From Alisma plantago-aquatica (taxonomy: Eukaryota; Streptophyta; Magnoliopsida; Alismatales; Alismataceae): a stretch of 64,000 nucleotides of DNA. The DNA lies in NCBI GenBank assembly GCA_963693085.1, contig OY856409.1, forward strand, positions 1,334,917,915 to 1,334,981,914. The letters are read 5' to 3'. Positions 22,820-32,869 of this stretch are shown here, one piece after another (position 1 is the first letter of the stretch; the number at the start of each line of letters is the position of its first letter). The translations under genes and the position numbers were made by a program. Below the pieces are notes generated by a model. That model did not search any database, was not told the DNA's origin, and saw only the letters and a program-made list of their open reading frames with translations.

Positions 22820-23545
22820 CAGTTTTTTTAAGCCTGTAGCGTCACTTTTTAACCGACGCCTAAGTGGCCGTCGCTATAGACTTTGCTCTATAGCGTCGGT
22901 TTATTTGACCAGAAAAGCCGACCTTACAGAGTAAACACCGACGTAAAAGGTTGTAAAAAATCTGACCCAGGCGAGAAAAAAGGAGCCTGTAAGGTCGGTT
23001 ATTCCAAAAAAAACGACCCTATAAACACTCTCGGTCGACAATATTGTCGACCGAACACATTTTCGGTCGACAATTTTCTCGACCGAGAGAGTTTACAACG
23101 TCGGTTTTGTTAGAATAACCGACGCTAAATATTGAATAACCACTTCAGTGCTCCTTCTCGGTCGACGAATTCCTCGACCGAGGGAGCTCTAAGGTCGGTT
23201 TTGTTAGAATAACCGACGCTAAATATTGAATAACCACTTCAATTCTCCTTCTCGGTTGATGAATTCCTCGACCAAGGGAGCTCTAAGGTCGGTTATAAGG
23301 AAAAACCAACCTTAAAGGTGCTTATACATGTGAAATCTGGATCCTTCTCGGTCAATGAATTTGTCGACCGAAAGGTTATCGGTCGACAAATTCGTCGACC
23401 GAGAGAGTTTACAAGGTCGGTTTTTTGGAATAACCGACGCTAAAAATTTAAATAAACATTCCAGTGTACCCCTCGGTCGAAAAATTGTCAACCGAAAATA
23501 TTTCGGTCGACAAAATTTTCGACCGAGGGGTACACTGAAACGTTC
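22820..23545. repeat. Left palindrome array of CACTA2
   Basis: Two hairpin classes alternate. One is GGTCGAC-N6-GTCGACC and variants (perfect 20-base case at 23033-23052; others near 23064, 23158, 23250, 23349, 23380, 23472 and 23503). The other is GGTCGGTTnnnnnAACCGACGC. Two neighbouring units of about 100 bases (around 23100-23290) are near copies. The arms could be protein-binding sites. Confidence 0.85.
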
Positions 23546-24640
23546 AAACTGAAATAGAAATGAATATTCATATATTCTGGGAGAGGGGAGCATTGATGCT
23601 CAACCATCACCATTCAAAACCACACATTCATGACAAAAATGATTCATAATCACATCATAATTTACAAAATGATACAAAAAACTATCATACAAGATCACAC
23701 CCTAGGTAAAGGTACATCTTTATACTTGGATCAATATTTTTAAGGAAAAATCATGTACATGTAACGTAAGAGTGAACAATAATCATGGATAAAGTTATAT
23801 AACTCACCGTAGAGATGATGTAGAAACTCCAAATAGCAAGGTAGATTGAAGAAAAATGGGGAAGAAACCCTATCTTGGGCACTCCTCTTCACCAAGATGG
23901 TTCTTTCTCCAAAAAGGAAGCAAACCCTATGTTGAAAAGGTAAGAAGAAGAGAGTGGAAGATGTTTTCAACCATTATCTCAAGCTCCACCATGGAACGTC
24001 ATGGATTCAGCCAAGAAGAAGAGAGGGGAAGATAGAACAACAAGAAAAACAAAGAAAAAGAGACATATCTCACTTACCAAGACTAAGAAAGGTGGATCCG
24101 AACCCGGAAACAAACTCGGGAACCTTACTTGGAAACGGCGGCGACCTTACTTGGAAACGGCGGCTACCTTACTTGGAAATGGCGGCGACCTTCGTGGACG
24201 ATGAGACGAACTTCACGGAGAGGCGGAGACCTTTGTAGAAGTGTGGAGAGGCAGCGACGACGAGCTCTTTTTGCGGAGAGGAGGCAAGGCTTTGGTGGCG
24301 CGGAGAGGTGGCAAGAGCTTTACGGGAGAGAAGCAGAGAAGGTATCCGCGGCGGAAAAGGTATCCGCACCGCGGGAGAGAATAAAAGAACGAAAATTTTG
24401 TTTCGCGGGGGAGAAAGACTAGGTTTCGGCCATTTTAAAGGAGAGACTCGACCTGTAGCGTCGGTTAAAATAAACAAACCGACGCTAAAGATAAGCAGTG
24501 CCCGTGTTTGGTTATTTAAAAATACTCAAACACATTTTTTGTCGACAAATTTGTCGACCGAGGGGAGCTCTAGGGTCGGTCAAAAGTACAAAACCGATGC
24601 TAGAGGTGCTTATACATGCTTCCCATATATTAGAGGTGAA
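23546..24640 (-). other. CACTA2 central segment with leader-like features on the minus strand
   Basis: 23546-23980 is AT-rich without a credible gene. 23980-24420, read on the minus strand, is CT- and GCC-rich and ends in a consensus donor (GTAAGTGAG at about 24079-24071). Three tandem 22-base units at 24123-24188 each contain a donor-like GTAAGG on the minus strand. This resembles an untranslated first exon. It could be the remnant leader of a lost transposase gene or captured host sequence; neither is proven. Confidence 0.4.
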
Positions 24641-25585
24641 ACCCTGATATAGGGTGATGTGGTGTAAAACCCTAATATGGGATAATGTTATGTGAAACCT
24701 TAATATGGGATGATGTTATGTGAAACCCTAATTGATAAAGATTGGAAACTCTAACCCTAATTAGGGAATAGTGATGTTATTTTTGTATTGCATGAGGTGA
24801 CAACAAGAAGTTGAATATGACTAGTGAGTTATGTGAGATTCTTGTGTAACAAGTATCCTGAATACCTTGGTCAGATGACCTGAAGGTAATAGTTACCTGA
24901 TAAGTGATAACCATGTTTAGTGATGAACTAAGGGTTTGAATACCCAGATCCATCAAATGTGATGATGGTGGTATTGAGGGATGTGAATTCCCAACAATGA
25001 GACAAGGGATTGAGATCCCAATGCTTTATAAAGTTTTAAAAAGTCATCCCTCCAATCTTGATGTCCCCCTTTTTGGATGCATACACCTTGATGAGCTTGT
25101 GGATTAACAAATAACCCACATTTACCCTATAATCATTCAACATAGTCTATTAAAGAATTGTTCACTTAGACCTCCAACCCCCTTGATGTTTGTTTTCTTC
25201 TGATATAAGCCAATACAAATGAGGCAATAAGTGTACTACAAGATGGGGTCATGAAGGTGGAATGCTCAATACAAGATGCATTGTGCTTGTCTTCACTTGT
25301 GATTTTAGGTCCAAAACATGTTTGATGTTGCCTGTGTTGAAAAGTGTGAGGGAAACTCACCATCAATGAGACAAGGGATTGAGATCCCAATGCTTTATAA
25401 AGTTTTGAAAAGTCATCCCTCCAAACTTGATGTCCCCCTCTTTGGATGCATACACCTTGATGAGCTTGTGGATTAACAAATAACCCACAATGTGATGATG
25501 GTGGTATTGAGGGATGTGAATTCCCAACAATGAGACAAGGGATTGAGATCCCAATGCTTTATAAAGTTTTGAAAAGTACTAAACT
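24640..25585. repeat. CACTA2 tandem and duplicated segments
   Basis: 24640-24735 holds about four units built on GTGAAACCCTAATATGGGAT. Then segments are copied: 24957-25040 recurs at 25490-25580 (TGTGATGATGGTGGTATTGA...), and about 25000-25120 recurs at 25366-25490 (ACAAGGGATTGAGATCCCAA...). The copies are nearly identical, pointing to recent local duplication. No gene seen. Confidence 0.75.
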
Positions 25586-25589
25586 GGAT

Positions 25590-26810
25590 CCAAAATTCAT
25601 GTCGGTCGACAATATTGTCGACCGAGGAGCCTTTTAGGGTCGGGTATAAGAAAAAACCGACCCTAGAGGTAAAATCTGGCTCCTTTTCGGTCGACTAATT
25701 TGTCGACCGAGAGGTTATCAGTCGACAAATTTGTCGACCGAGGGAGCTCTAAGGTCGGTTATAAGGAAAAACCGACCTTAGAGGTGCTTATACACGTGAA
25801 ATCTGGCTCCTTTTCAGTCGACTAATTTGTCGACCGAGAGGTTATCGGTTGACAAATTCGTCGACCGAGGGAGCTCTAAGGTCGGTTATAAGGAAAAACC
25901 GACCTTAGAGGTGCTTATACACGTGAAATTTGTCTCCTTCTCGGTCGACGAATTTGTCGACCGAGAGGTTATCGGTCGACAAATTCGTCGACCGAGGGAG
26001 CTCTCTAAGGTCGGTTATAAGGAAAAACCGACCTTACAGGTGTTTATACACGTGAAATCTGGCTCCTTCTCACACATGTATAAGCACCTCTAGGGTCGGT
26101 TAAAAGTAAAAAAAAACGGATGCTAGAGGTTCTTATACATGTGTGAACTTAACTGGATCCAAAATTAATCTCGGTCGACAAATTTGTCGACCGAGGAGCC
26201 CTTTAGGGTCGGTTATTTGGAAAAAACCGACCCTAGAGGTGCTTATACATGTGTGAAGGCAAACTAGATTCAAGGTGTCTAGCCCGCATTTTTTGTAGAC
26301 ATATAAGGTCGGTTATTTGGAAAAACCGACCCTATAGATAGACGCGGGAAGCCAAAATCAAGTAAATTTTTGCCGCGCGAAGACCCAAGAGGTCTTAACT
26401 GGTGCCCGCATTTTTTATAGACATATAAGGTCAGTTATTTGGAAAACTGACCCTATAGAGATACACTACAAGGTCGGTTATTTTAAGAAAAGTGACCCAA
26501 GAGGTCTTGAGTGGTGCCCGCATTTTTTATAGACATATAAGGTCGGTTATTTGGAAAACCGACCCTATAGAGATACACTACAAGGTCGGTTATTTTAAGA
26601 AAAGAGACCCAAGAGGTCTTAAGTGGTGCCCGCATTTTTTATAGACATATAAGGTCGGTTATTTGGAAAACCGACCCTATAGAGTTACACTACAAGGTCG
26701 GTTTTTTTAAGAAAACCGACCCAAGAGGTCTTAAGTGGTGCCCGCATTTTTTTTAGACATATAAGGTCAGTTATTTGCAAAAATCGACCCTATAGGTAGT
26801 GATGTTATAA
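25590..26810. repeat. Right palindrome and tandem array of CACTA2
   Basis: Three units of about 127 bases (roughly 25684-26063) each hold two GTCGAC-type palindromes and one AAGGTCGGTT...AACCGACCTT hairpin. A variant unit lies at 26150-26270. Then four units of about 120 bases (26290-26800) carry CCCGCATTTTTTATAGACAT followed by a GGTCGGTTATTT...ACCGACC hairpin. The array reaches almost to the right terminus. Confidence 0.85.
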
Positions 26811-26831
26811 CCCATTTATGTACTAGTAGTT

Positions 26832-29500
26832 GATGATTACCATGAGGGTGAGGACGTCAATGCGCCACCTCACAATGTAAGTTTTAAAAATATATCCTGC
26901 CTCACATTTATAGTTATATCCTATAAGTGTGTTTTTTTTATCAAATTTTAGGTTGGTGATGTAGCCCCTGAAGAAATTGGGGCACTTGATGAGAAGAAAA
27001 AAAAAATTGGGAAAGTGAGGGGCATCACAATGATGAACAAGTTACTACAGCAAAGGGTCAATGGACCCAAACTAGCTGTGGATTTCGATCATGCAGGAAA
27101 TCCAGTTGGAGTGAACCACAACTCATTTATTTCATATCTTGGGGTTCTTACTCACAGCCATTGTAGTCCTATTTTTGAATCCTGGCATAAAGTTCCTAAG
27201 GGGAAGAAAAGACTTAATCTGGAAGGAACTATGCATAAGTTATCATTATTTGCAGTTCTGTTTTTGTAGATTACTAATTTTTAGGATACTAGTTAATAGT
27301 AGTTCTATTTTGTAGAGTATATTTGATCTAGATGAAAAGCTGCATTGTAAATGCGTGATGCAATGTTGTGGGAGGGTCCTAAGGAACTATAGAACAAATC
27401 TCATTCGAGATTACATACGTGATGCTGAGAAGAGGTTCTTGATTGATTTCCAATTCTAGACATTGATCACTTTTTTACTAACTCTACACTAATGATTTTT
27501 GCTTGTATTCTCTTTAAAAAATAAATTTAGGAAGAAGGAAGCCCCTAATCAATGGAACTACCTGGACCCCAAAGACTGGGAGGAGTTTGTTACCCAAAGA
27601 AAAATGGATGAATTCAAGGTATTAAGTGCCACTCCCAATTTAATTAATGTACGTTCTTATGTATTCACCTATTCAAGATTAACCTTTAGTGTTACTAACC
27701 AAATCAATGTGCTTACTAACAAGGCTATCAGCGATGCTCAAAGAGCAAGGCATGCACTAAATGTGCATGACCACACAATGGGTCCAAGAGGCTATGCAGG
27801 CATTTTCCAAAGACTACAGGTTGAGTATACTGCTCAGTCTACTGCTACTCAGGAGTCATCTACTATTGGTCCCGCACCTCTGCCTTGCCATGCTATGTGG
27901 ATAGCTGGGAGGCAAAATAAGAAGGGAGATATAACGAAGCCCGCAACTGCTGAGGCGGCTACAAAAATGGTTATGTTTACTTAGAGCAATCGATCGATAT
28001 TGATTATTGTTATGTTTACTTACCAATTTTTGTTGATGGCGATTAGCGGGAGCTGCACGAGTAGAGGAAGGAAGGAAAGTTCATCATTGAGGGCACAAGG
28101 GATGAATTGACATTTGCTCTAGGTAACCTAGAGCATCCTGGACGTGTTAGGGGTGCAGGCGTTGGTGTGGGCATCAAAGCGTTCTTTGGGCCATCCCAGT
28201 GCAAACCTGTCCCAAAAGCGGGACTTTCACAAGTTGAGGTAACATATTCTTTTTTTAGAATGTTATTGCAAAAGGGTATTCAATAATTGATAGCTAGCAT
28301 TTCTTTTATCCATGTATATGTAGATGAATTAATTGAGAGGAAATTCCAAGAAGCAATGGTGAAGTGGCATGTGTCTCAGACGGTCACTCAGACGGTACAT
28401 GTGACGTGTCGTGCTTCTATTACTCCTACTGTAGAGGTTGGGAGTAATCATGTAGACCCACCACCTAGCACATCCTATGTAAGTATTTTTATGACATGGT
28501 AGCTAGTCTTTGCAGAGGTTGGGAGTTTGTGTATATATGCATATAACATTCTTTACATAAATTTGTAGGGGTTGAAACCATGCCGTCTAAAAAGTCAAGA
28601 ATATGTCGTTGCAGAGGTGTCGGCTTACCCACCCCTTCCAGGGGAAATGTTTCATGGGACTCCAGTACCAGATGGTGTGGTTCGTGTGAGCCCAATAAGT
28701 GTAGTCCCCAAATGGAGGGATCTTACATTGCCATATGCCCACCCAGATTCTGAAATGCTTGGTGAGGCAGAAGGCGGAGTGATATTGTGGCCCAAAGCGG
28801 ATGTCGTTTATACTAATATTGTATGCTAAATTTACATTACGTTAATTTCTTAGTGTGTACATATATATGAGTCAATTGATATGAAATTATATATACAAGT
28901 CAAAAGGAAGACACCTGCTACATCTCGGCCTCCACCTCCACCTCTTGAAGTACCAAGTTGGCTTCCAAGGGACATACACACCTCGTTAGGTCCTAATTGT
29001 AGGGGTATGTCAGATTAGATAGGCGAACATGATCCAAATTGTCCTATAAATGTTATTATTTCAGAGGAAGTTGCAGGTCAATCATACAATAACAATCTAT
29101 TTATACAAGTTTTGCATACGTATTAATGCATATATAATACAAGTTTTGCATATGTATTAATGCATACGTATTAATGCAGGTCAATCATACAATAATAAGA
29201 TATTTTGGAGTTGTTTTATTATGATTGGCTGAACACATCTATGATAGAGTTGTGGATATGGTGAGATCTTGTTTATACATCCATATACCTTATTTTATAT
29301 ACGGTGATCTGGTTTCTTAAACATTTATGCATATGTAATACATGTTTTGCAGCCACTTACACACAATATGTACAAAATTTTCATTTCTCCATGTGGGATT
29401 TTTGGTTCCATCTTTGATTAGTCTTGTAGTTAAAAACCCTAGGTCAGTTACTTCATACTATTGTGATGTTTTTAAATATTTTGGTAAAAATAAGAAGACC
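26832..29500 (+). pseudogene. CACTA1 second gene, main part (plant transposase-like, multi-exon)
   Basis: Continuation of the gene starting at 22763. Exon 1 ends at 26876 (donor GTAAGT). Exon 2 starts at 26952 after TTTTAG and reads into a conserved block (MMNKLLQQRVNGPKLAVDFD). Later exons hold FDLDEKLHCKC (27316 on), QWNYLDPKDWEEFV (27550s), AISDAQRARHALN (27720s, a Transposase_24-like SxxxxxxR/K-H block) and GRVRGAG (28140-28160), a motif common in TnpA-type proteins. The exon at about 28570-28815 (YVVAEVSAYPPLPGE through PDSEMLGEAEGGVILWP) resembles a domain found in plant transposase-like proteins. A proline-rich linker follows (RPPPPPLEVP, about 28935). Exon limits are approximate; stops at 27267 and near 27459 fall at presumed exon ends or lesions. 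Probably a DNA-binding partner of the transposase. Confidence 0.65.
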
Positions 29501-29617
29501 GTGATAATAGCTCCATTCAATGTCGGGTAAGTTTACTTTGCTTATAATTTAGACTTAATAAAATTACATTTTTATTGTGACTTTTGAGTTATTAATTTAT
29601 AACTTTCTTACCTCTAG

Positions 29618-29905
29618 TGGTAAGCATTGGGAGTTACTAGTTATTGTCCCCGAGACGTTCACTGTCTATTATCTAGATCATGCGGGGAAAGAATTGAATA
29701 TATATGGACACGCAATGAAAAGGTCATTATTCCCGTGAGAAATATTTTATATTTTTATATCTGTCAACATCTGTTATTACATTACTATTTAATTATGCAA
29801 TTTAATGTGTTACATTAACATGTAGGGCTTTACAAGAGTACGCCAAAGCTGGAGGAAAGGTCCTCAAGAAAAAGAACCAACCACTAACTTGGAAGAATGT
29901 GAAAG
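29618..29905 (+). pseudogene. Ulp1-like protease segment at the end of the CACTA1 second gene
   Basis: An exon after CCTCTAG reads GKHWELLVIVPETFTVYYLD, then HAGKELNIYGHAMKR. The His of HW and the Asp of YYLD match the first two catalytic positions of C48 (Ulp1/SUMO protease) domains. A following exon (about 29825-29905) reads EYAKAGGKVLKKKNQPLTW. The catalytic Cys block expected further on is not recognisable: the next exon (from 29982) reads CGLCWLISMD and then loses the pattern. Ulp1-like domains do occur in plant transposons. Here it is likely inactive. Confidence 0.6.
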
Positions 29906-30020
29906 TAATTTCCCGACTCCAATGTATATATGTGAATCACATGATAAATATATAATATTGTCTATCTTATTAATTTTGTAGGTTTGTGGCCTTTGTTGGC
30001 TGATATCAATGGATGTTGTA

Positions 30021-30050
30021 AACCTACAGTTCAAAACTGAACTGTAGGTT
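30021..30050. other. Perfect 13-bp stem hairpin at the 3' end of the CACTA1 second gene
   Basis: AACCTACAGTTCA (30021-30033) pairs with TGAACTGTAGGTT (30038-30050) around an AAAC loop. It lies where the protease frame fades out, before the right subterminal repeats. Possible RNA 3'-end structure or an insertion scar. Confidence 0.6.
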
Positions 30051-30104
30051 CTGCATTCTGCTGACCAGCCATACAACATGCCTGCAAATTGATAAGAAAA
30101 TAAA

Positions 30105-30671
30105 AATCAAAACATAGGTGTCAGTTATTTGCGTAAAACCGACAAAAAACACATAAGCGTTGGTTGTTAGTATAAAACTGACGTCTTTATCCCCTTCTGG
30201 CATCGGTTATCTGTGAAACTGACGCACGACCGTGGTGGCAGGGGATATGGCGTCAGTTATTAGTATAAAAACTAACTCTGATTGTTTCGATTATTAGTAG
30301 ATTCTGGCCAGGTACCACGGTCGTACTGGGTAGCATGGCCGTTGTGGTTGTGGATATGGTGTTGGTTACCTATATAAATCTAACGATGATGATGCCCTTG
30401 CTGGCGTCATTTTGGTGGCAGGAAGGGGTATGGCGTCGGTTGTTAATTAATAACTGACATTTTTAATAAGGTTATTGTGTCAGTTTTATTTAAGAAACGA
30501 TGCTGATAGTCCCCTTGCTGGCGCGTTTTTGGTGGCGGGAAGGTTTATGGCGTCGGTTGGGGGACCGACGTTGAAGGTGTCGACTTCTAGCGGTGCCCAC
30601 TTGGGTGACGCTTGGAAACTGACGCCTTAGGCCTTAAATAACTGACGCCAAAGGTTATTTCTATAGTAGTG
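30105..30671. repeat. Right subterminal repeat array and terminal inverted repeat of CACTA1
   Basis: Repeated GGCGTCGGTT/GTCAGTTAT motifs and complements (for example near 30118, 30160, 30200, 30250, 30430 and 30550), ending with the terminal repeat ATTTCTATAGTAGTG (30657-30671). Two ACCACGGTCGT/ACGACCGTGGT motifs (30223, 30312) resemble the palindromes of the unrelated B family. Confidence 0.75.
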
Positions 30672-30674
30672 GTT
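30672..30674. repeat. Target-site duplication of CACTA1 (right)
   Basis: GTT, matching 17156-17158. Sequence of element S resumes immediately after. Confidence 0.8.
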
Positions 30675-30710
30675 TGAGTTGAGAACTGACATCTTTCTTT
30701 CTTGTAGGTA

Positions 30711-30962
30711 AAAGAAAGATGGATTGTTGATAGTGATTTCTCAAAGCATATGATAGGTGAAATCAACCACTTCAACCAATTGACAAAGAATAAAGGGGGA
30801 TCGGTAACTTTTGGTGACAACAACAAAGGTAAAGTGATAGGTGAGGGTGATGTAGGTGATTCACTATGCATCAAGAATGTTCTTTTTGTGGATGGACTAC
30901 ATCACAAATTAATTATTGATAGTCAATTGTGTGATAATGGCTATCTTATTCTTTTTACCTAA
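30711..30962 (+). pseudogene. pol: Element S protease fragment of pol
   Basis: The frame reads WIVDSDFSKHMIG: the aspartic protease site of Sireviruses is normally W-x-x-DSG-x-S-x-H-M-T, so the essential Gly is Asp here (30735-30737). It continues through VTFGDNNKGKVIGEG and LHHKLIIDSQLCDNGY and stops at 30960. The preceding 36 bases after CACTA1 belong to the gag/pol linker. Order and spacing fit Ty1/copia pol (protease, integrase, reverse transcriptase, RNase H). Confidence 0.85.
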
Positions 30963-31079
30963 CTTGGATGCTTGCTTCTAGATTCCCTCTTCTACAATGT
31001 TATATACAAGGGAACTAGAAATGGTAATCTCTATGTTATTCTTCTTGACTCTATTAAGCCTATTGTTAGTATATGTCTT

Positions 31080-31830
31080 GTTGCCAATTCAAATGATATT
31101 TCTTTATGGCACCATAGTCTTATTCATTTAATATGCATCAATTGAAGAAGTTGAACAAAAGGAATTGGTAAAGAGACTTCCTAAATTGGATTTTGAAAAG
31201 GATGAGGAATGCCAACCTTGTACCCAAGGAAATCAAACTGAGTCTTACTTCAAATTCAAAGGAGTCATCAGTACTAAAAGAGCTCTTTAACTTCTTCACA
31301 TTGATCTATTTGGACCAATCGGTACTCAATCGCTTCGTGGTAGCAAGTATTGTCTTGTGATTGTCGATGAGTTTTCTCACTTTACTTGGACCTTCTTTCT
31401 TGTTTCAAAAAGTGATATCTTGATGTTTTCACAACTTTTTTCAAACAAGTTGAAAACTAAGCTTCTTGTCAGATCATTTCTATCTACAGTGATCATGGGG
31501 GGAGAGTTTGAAAATGACTTGTTTGAATAGTTTTGTGAGGAATTTGGGCATGCACAGATGTTTTCTTCACCTCAAACACCTTGACAAAATGGGGTTGTAG
31601 AGAGAAATAATAGGTCACTATAGAAAATGTCTAGGACTATGCTTCTAGAGTATGATACTCTAAAGAAGTTTTGGGCCGAAGCCGTCAGTACTTCATGTTT
31701 TGTGCAAAATCAGTTTTCCACTCATCCAACTTTGAAGAAAACCCCCTACGCGTGGTAGAAAACCTTCCATTGATTTCTTTCATTTTTTGGTTGTCCTTGT
31801 TTTGTTTTGAACACCAAGGATTCCCTCAAA
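31080..31830 (+). pseudogene. pol: Element S integrase fragment of pol
   Basis: A GAG-pre-integrase trace (LWHHSL, 31107 on; decayed zinc ligands) is followed by the core: LLHIDLFGPI with the first Asp at 31303-31305, a GSKYCLVIVDEFSHFTW block, a damaged GGEFEN block near 31497 where an extra G in a G-run shifts the frame, and QNGVVERNNR carrying the catalytic Glu (about 31599). Stops interrupt at several places (for example before LLHID and in CEEFG context). The integrase would insert the element DNA; it is dead here. Confidence 0.8.
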
Positions 31831-32100
31831 AAGTTTGATCCTAAATCTTAAAAGGCTTCTTTTCTTGGCTATAGCACTGCTAGCAAGGATTATAGTGTGT
31901 TTAACATTGAATTGTCTAAATTATAAGAATTCATCAATGTTAAATTTGTTGAGACTAACCCCTCTATTTCCAAGAATATTTTTAAAGATGATGTTGTAGA
32001 TGAGGTGATCCCTCACTTGAAAGAGATCAACATTTTTAATAAAGGAAAAGAGGTGTTAGTTGATGAAGAAGAGAATGAAGAGGAAAAGAAGGATCCATAA

Positions 32101-32834
32101 TGAATCATTTAAAAGAGCTCATCATATGGAATCCCTTTGAAAGGGTGAAGACACAGACTGCTTACAGCAAAGAACAAGCCGACAACGCCTTTATCTATCA
32201 ACTTGATCCAAAGAATGTCAAAGAAGCTCTCAAGGATGATGAATGGATCCTAGACATGCAAGAAGAGTTGGAGTAGTTTGAAAAGAATAAAGTGTGGACC
32301 CTAGTGCCAAGACCAAGTGATAGAAAGATCAATGGCACAAAGTGGGTCTATCGCAACAAGATTGATGACAGTATAAATGTGGTAAGGAACAAAGCAAGGT
32401 TAGTAGCTCAAGGTTACAATCAATAGGAAGGTATTGATTTTGATGAAACATATGCACCTGCTGTAAGACTTGAATCCATTAGAAAGCTACTTTCTTTTTC
32501 TAGTTGTAAACATTTTCTACTTTATCAAATGGATGATAAAAGTGAATTTTTGAATGGTACAATTGAGGAGGAAGTATATGTTGCTCAACCTCTTAGCTTT
32601 AAACATGATAAATTTTATAACCATGTTTATTTGTTACAAAAAGCTCTCTATGGACTCAAACAAGCCCCTATAGCTTGGTATGAGAAACTAAAGAACTTTT
32701 TGCTAGACAATGGTTGTATCATGGGCAAAGTCAATTCTACCTTGTTTCTAAAACACACTTCTAGCAATTTCTTGATTATTCAAAATTTTGTTGATGATAT
32801 TATTTTTAGCGGGAGTGATCTTGATCTTTGTTAG
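32101..32834 (+). pseudogene. pol: Element S reverse transcriptase fragment of pol
   Basis: The frame reads KTQTAYSKEQADNAFI, then a region with EALKDDEWILDMQEELE and a stop, KWVYRNKIDDSINVVRNKAR, LVAQGYNQ and stop, GIDFDETYAPAVRLESIR, and LYQMDDKSEFLNG (normally QMDVKSAFLNG). Next come KALYGLKQAPIAWYEKL and the catalytic box FVDDIIFSG (about 32786-32812; normally YVDD). Stops occur near 32278, 32425 and 32832. It ends at the LC-E-F-S-S boundary leading into RNase H. Family placement in the Sirevirus type is strong. Confidence 0.85.
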
Positions 32835-32869
32835 GAGTTTAGTTCTCTTATATAGAGTGAGTTCAAGAT

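Larger units (their letters stand above)
22793..26828. mobile_element. CACTA2: 4-kb non-autonomous CACTA element nested in CACTA1
   Basis: The left end is CACTAGTATAGGGATGG; the right end is a decayed inverse of it (CCATTTATGTACTAGTA). GTT flanks both sides (22790-22792 and 26829-26831). Removing it restores exon 1 of the host transposon's second gene. No transposase sequence is seen; almost all of it is palindromic and tandem repeats, with a leader-like segment on the minus strand near 23980-24420. It shares the GTCGGTT...AACCGAC motif with CACTA1 and so may be mobilised by the same proteins. Confidence 0.85.
17159..30671 (+). mobile_element. CACTA1: 13.5-kb CACTA (En/Spm) DNA transposon
   Basis: The left end reads TACTACTACAGAAAT and the right end, reverse-complemented, CACTACTATAGAAAT: 13 of 15 bases match, and the left C has changed to T. 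Subterminal GCGTCGGTT...AACCGACGC repeats flank both ends. Two genes lie on the + strand: a TnpD-type transposase (19355-22598) and a second gene (22763 onward) combining a plant transposase domain and a Ulp1-like segment. The element sits between S gag and S protease. A second CACTA element is nested inside it. Both genes are broken, so it is now non-autonomous. Confidence 0.9.

Noticed and set aside
24308..24652. 114-codon + strand frame in CACTA2
   Set aside because: Basic, low-complexity translation overlapping palindromic repeats; the minus strand shows leader-like features instead.
22820..26810. Possible CRISPR-like array in the regularly spaced repeats
   Set aside because: The repeats are palindromes inside a CACTA transposon in a plant genome, spacing is irregular, the sequence between repeats is itself repeated, and there are no cas genes.
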